Shown piece after piece: positions 6,877 to 8,793 of a stretch of DNA of 8,793 nt. Every line of letters begins with the position of its first letter. The first letter of the stretch is position 1. A program made the position numbers and the translations under genes. Origin of the DNA: CAZGTQ01 sp964528575 (lineage in GTDB: Bacteria; Planctomycetota; UBA1135; GCA-002686595); the NCBI GenBank assembly GCA_964528575.1, contig CAZGTQ010000192.1, positions 1-8,793 on the forward strand. Reading direction: 5' to 3'. The notes below the pieces were generated by a model. It made no database searches. It worked only from the letters and a program-made list of their open reading frames with translations, and was not told the origin of the DNA.

Positions 6877-7401
6877 TCAGGCAGCCTTCGACTTGCGCGC
6901 GACCATCAGCACGAGCGCGGCGAGCAGCGCCATCTTGGCGAGCTCGAGCGCCAGGCTGACGCCGTGCAGCGCGTAGAAGCGCTGCACCGGCTCGGGCGGC
7001 GGGTCGGGACGCGGCACGAAGTCGATCTCGCGGCCGAGCTCGACCATGGTCGGCGTCAGGTACAGCGCGTGCGCGAGCGCGACGCCCGCCGCGAGCAGGA
7101 GCACGACCAGGCGCGCCTTGCGCGGCGCGCCGGCGAACAGGAGCAGCACGAGCGCGACGGCCGCGAGCGCGAGCTGCGCGCGGTCGTAGCGCTGGAAGAA
7201 GTGGCGGTTGAGCTCGCGGGCGACGTAGTGCAGCGCCGTGCGCCGCTCTTCGCCCTCGTCGAGCGCGGCGAAGACCTCGTCCGCGTCGCGCAGGCGCTCG
7301 ACGTCGGTCACCCGGAAGTTCGACATCGCGACGAACGCCATCGACGCGCAGAGGGCGAGCCAGGCGCCGAGCACCGCGGCCAGCAGTCGTGCGGCGTGCA
7401 T
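6877..7401 (-). CDS. Small four-helix membrane protein (possibly DUF4149/TMEM205-like)
   Basis: A 174-residue protein with hydrophobic helices at about residues 5-26, 75-92, 97-116 and 148-168, and a charged segment (29-74) between the first two. The third helix ends YLTPTMVEL, and the fourth is preceded by FYALHGVSLALEL. This order (a TP at the end of helix three, then F-x-x-LH-x-x-S at the start of helix four) resembles DUF4149/TMEM205-like proteins, whose function is unknown; the match is from memory and weak. The ATG at 7401 starts directly at the first helix; no good Shine-Dalgarno is visible. It is followed after 15 bp by the sigma factor gene on the same strand, so the two are likely co-transcribed. 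A role as membrane partner of that sigma factor is possible, but it lacks a visible zinc-binding anti-sigma motif. Confidence 0.78.
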   Translation of the reverse strand: MHAARLLAAVLGAWLALCASMAFVAMSNFRVTDVERLRDADEVFAALDEGEERRTALHYVARELNRHFFQRYDRAQLALAAVALVLLLFAGAPRKARLVVLLLAAGVALAHALYLTPTMVELGREIDFVPRPDPPPEPVQRFYALHGVSLALELAKMALLAALVLMVARKSKAA

Positions 7402-7462
7402 GGCGCGTCATGGTCGCACGCCCCCGCGGGCGGCGGCTTGCGAAACGGGCCGGCGCGCGGCG

Positions 7463-7570
7463 GCCCCGGCGCACCCGGGCGCGCCCGTCGCACCCCGGCG
7501 CACCCGTCGCACCCGGGCGCACCCGGGCGCACCCGGGCGCGCCCCGGCGGCTCCCGGCGCCCCCCGGACA
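7463..7570. repeat. Tandem array of ~10-bp GC-rich repeats
   Basis: About eleven head-to-tail units of 9-10 bp with consensus RCCCSGGCGC. Three identical ACCCGGGCGC copies lie at 7511-7540; further copies are GCCCCGGCGC (7463), ACCCGGGCGC (7473), a 9-mer GCCCGTCGC (7483), ACCCCGGCGC (7492), a 9-mer ACCCGTCGC (7502), then decaying copies at 7541, 7551 and 7561. The period is close to one DNA helical turn, and many units contain CCCGGG. It may be a protein-binding array, a slippage-prone microsatellite, or both. Confidence 0.8.
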
Positions 7571-7594
7571 GCAGCTCGGTTCGGCCGGCGCACC

Positions 7595-7623
7595 TGGTGC
7601 ATCCGGCGCGCTCGGATGCGCTA
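7595..7623 (+). other. Inverted repeat in the leader of the membrane sigma factor gene
   Basis: GCATCCG (7599-7605) and CGGATGC (7613-7619) pair perfectly around a 7-nt loop. Outward pairing continues to 7595/7623 with two G-U wobbles on the plus transcript. It lies directly after the decamer array and about 110 bases before the GTG start, so it could be an operator or, if transcribed, a leader stem. Confidence 0.45.
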
Positions 7624-7656
7624 CCGGCTTCTTACGCAGTTCGACGCAGCGGGGGA

Positions 7657-7703
7657 GCGGGTCGGGAGCATCAGGGAAGACGTCGGGGCCCCGGCCGACC
7701 CGC
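7657..7703 (+). other. Second inverted repeat in the leader, close to the ribosome binding site
   Basis: GCGGGTCGG (7657-7665) and CCGACCCGC (7695-7703) are perfect 9-bp complements enclosing 29 bases that contain the palindrome CGGGGCCCCG. The right arm ends 15 bases before the AAAGGA ribosome binding site. A leader hairpin affecting expression, or a promoter-region operator, is possible. Confidence 0.45.
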
Positions 7704-7718
7704 CCGTAGCCCCGCGCC

Positions 7719-7724
7719 AAAGGA
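7719..7724 (+). promoter_or_regulatory. Ribosome binding site that fixes the GTG start of the membrane sigma factor
   Basis: AAAGGA stands nine bases before GTG 7734. With an in-frame TAG at 7707-7709, GTG 7734 is the first possible start, so this site settles the start of the gene. Confidence 0.8.
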
Positions 7725-7733
7725 CCATCCCCC

Positions 7734-8793
7734 GTGTCCGCCGAATCCACGACTCCCCGCGCCGACGAGCTGCTCGCCGAGGCGGGTTGGATCCGTGCGC
7801 TCGCCGGCCGCCTCGTCGCGGACGCGGCGACGGCGGACGACGTCGCGCAGGAGACGCTGATCGTGGCGCTGCGTCGGCCGCCCGAGCGCGAGCGGCCGCT
7901 GCGGCCGTGGCTCGCGCGCGTTCTGCGCAACGTCGTCTACCAGCGGCGGCGCCGCGAGCGGGCCCGTGCGGTGCGCGAGCGCGAGGCGGCGCGCGCGGAG
8001 GCGCTGCCGCCGGCGGGGGAGCTGGTCGCGCGCGCCGACCTGCAGCGCGTCCTCGTCGAGACGGTGCTCGCGACGGCCGAGCCGTACCGCTCGGTCCTCT
8101 TGCTGCGCTACTACGAGGGGCTCTCGACCGGCGACGTCGCGCGGCGGCTCGGCCGGCCGGCGGGCACGGTGCGCAGCCAGCTCACGCGCGCGATCGAATC
8201 CGTCCAGGCGGCGCTCGACCGGCGGCACGCCGGCGACCGCCGCGCTTGGGTGAGCATGCTCGTGCCGCTGGTCTCCAGCGATGCGGGCTCGGTAGCCGGG
8301 GCGAGGCGAACGGAGCTCCGTATTCCACGGGGGGCCAATGCTCCGTCCGTTCTCGTCCCGGCGACCGCGTTCCTCTTCGGCGCGGGAGCGATCGGCGCGG
8401 CCGTGTGGTGGCTCGCGCGCGACGCGGGCGCGCCGCCGAGCTCCGCACCGCCCGGCGCCGTCGCGAGCGCGCCCGAGCGCGCGCCGCCCTCCCCCGGGGC
8501 GCGCGCCTCGGTCGACGTCGCCGTCGCGCCCGGCGGAGCGCTCGACCACGCGAGCGCGCGCTCCGACTCCGCCGCGCCGGTCCCGGCGCCGCCCGCCGCG
8601 CCGATCCGCGGCCGGGTGCTCGAGCGCACGACGGGCGAGCAGCTCGAGCGCTACGCGCTCGAGCTGCGGTTCGCCGACGGCGGGCGCGAGCTCGTGCTGA
8701 CCGGCGCCCGCGGCGCGTTCGAGAGCGAGCGCGCGCTCGCCGCGGGGACGATCGAGATCGCGCTGCTCGACCATCCCGACGCCGATCCGGTGC
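7734..8793 (+). CDS. Membrane-tethered ECF sigma factor with extracytoplasmic C-terminal domain (3' truncated)
   Basis: The frame is open from GTG 7734 to the window edge (353 codons), so the protein is incomplete. Residues about 11-80 are sigma region 2 (TADDVAQETLIVALRR, then PLRPWLARVLRNVVYQRRRRE). Residues about 103-165 are region 4, with helix-turn-helix LSTGDVARRLGRPAGTVRSQL. A linker (GDRRAWVSMLVPLV) leads to one hydrophobic helix at about 206-226 ending VWWLAR. A Pro/Ala/Ser-rich spacer (230-290) follows, then from about 291 a domain beginning IRGRVLERTTGEQLERYALEL, which resembles the beta-sandwich carboxypeptidase-regulatory-like fold. The sigma part would be cytoplasmic and the C-terminal part periplasmic, making the protein both sensor and sigma factor. 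Region 2.2 keeps a near-canonical acidic patch (D35, D36, E40). The architecture fits C-terminally extended ECFs known in Planctomycetota. Release by proteolysis, or action while membrane-bound, are both open. Confidence 0.88.
   Translation, partial: MSAESTTPRADELLAEAGWIRALAGRLVADAATADDVAQETLIVALRRPPERERPLRPWLARVLRNVVYQRRRRERARAVREREAARAEALPPAGELVARADLQRVLVETVLATAEPYRSVLLLRYYEGLSTGDVARRLGRPAGTVRSQLTRAIESVQAALDRRHAGDRRAWVSMLVPLVSSDAGSVAGARRTELRIPRGANAPSVLVPATAFLFGAGAIGAAVWWLARDAGAPPSSAPPGAVASAPERAPPSPGARASVDVAVAPGGALDHASARSDSAAPVPAPPAAPIRGRVLERTTGEQLERYALELRFADGGRELVLTGARGAFESERALAAGTIEIALLDHPDADPV

Larger units (their letters stand above)
7402..7733. promoter_or_regulatory. 332-bp divergent intergenic region with repeats and possible leader structures
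   Basis: This gap separates the minus-strand membrane protein/sigma operon from the plus-strand membrane sigma factor gene. It holds a tandem GC-rich decamer array (7463-7570), two inverted repeats (7595-7623 and 7657-7703), the palindrome CGGGGCCCCG at 7684-7693, and a strong ribosome binding site at 7719-7724. Promoters for both directions must lie here, but I cannot place -35/-10 elements. Several open frames cross it; they are low-complexity Gly/Ala/Pro/Arg translations of the repeats and not credible genes. Confidence 0.6.

Noticed and set aside
7463..7570. CRISPR array.
   Set aside because: The units are 9-10 bp with no spacers, far from repeat-spacer geometry, and no cas genes are present.
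7408..7602. Collagen-like Gly-Ala-Pro-Gly peptide encoded on the minus strand over the repeat array.
   Set aside because: Gly/Ala/Pro/Arg peptides arise in every frame from a GC-rich decamer repeat. There is no ribosome binding site or conserved domain, and it overlaps the start of the membrane protein gene.
3835..7860. A very long plus-strand open frame (over 1300 codons) in another phase of the kinase gene.
   Set aside because: It is an Arg/Ala-rich shadow of the kinase gene, which has all the conserved motifs in its own frame.
3485..7930. A very long open frame on the minus strand (over 1400 codons).
   Set aside because: It is antisense to the kinase gene and others, is dominated by Arg/Ala/Gly, and has no domain signatures. 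Long stop-free antisense frames are expected in DNA this GC-rich.
7671..8774. A minus-strand open frame of 367 codons opposite the membrane sigma factor.
   Set aside because: The plus strand carries recognisable sigma regions 2 and 4 with a strong ribosome binding site; the antisense translation is low-complexity.

Overview
The window is about 8.8 kb of very GC-rich DNA (codons dominated by GCG, CGC, CTC and GAG). It is densely packed with regulatory genes and shows no RNA genes, CRISPR arrays or insertion sequences. The gene families point to a high-GC member of the Planctomycetota: Hanks-type kinases with a membrane helix and a large extracytoplasmic sensor, ECF sigma factors of the 'QPTALVHEA' type, and a sigma factor with a membrane-spanning C-terminal extension. 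This is inferred from family content; there is no phylogenetic marker in the window.

Layout: (1) 1-1560 (+), the 3' part of a membrane Ser/Thr kinase-type receptor with only its TM helix and TPR sensor visible; (2) 1557-2129 (+), an ECF sigma factor that overlaps gene 1 by ATGA; (3) 2172-3377 (-), a secreted, Cys-rich protein of unknown function, convergent with gene 2 across a perfect 12-bp inverted repeat; (4) 3518-6313 (+), a complete transmembrane Ser/Thr kinase fused to a C-terminal formylglycine-generating-enzyme-like (SUMF1) domain, divergent from gene 3; (5) 6322-6861 (-), a second ECF sigma factor, convergent with gene 4 with 8 bp between stops; (6) 6877-7401 (-), a small four-helix membrane protein just upstream of gene 5 and probably in one operon with it; (7) 7402-7733, a 332-bp divergent intergenic region with a tandem array of about 10-bp GC-rich repeats and two possible leader hairpins; (8) 7734 to the right edge (+), a third sigma factor whose polypeptide continues through a TM helix into a Pro/Ala-rich linker and a beta-rich domain, cut off by the window end.

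The theme is signal transduction: two transmembrane kinases and three sigma factors in under 9 kb. The three sigma factors differ in a telling way in region 2.2, where ordinary ECFs carry acidic residues that bind RNA polymerase. Gene 2 has none and has a Thr there, gene 5 keeps one and has Ser residues, and gene 8 is nearly canonical but is tied to the membrane. This fits two control modes side by side: kinase-gated sigma factors (genes 2 and 5) and a tethered sigma factor (gene 8). Sequence alone does not prove either mode.
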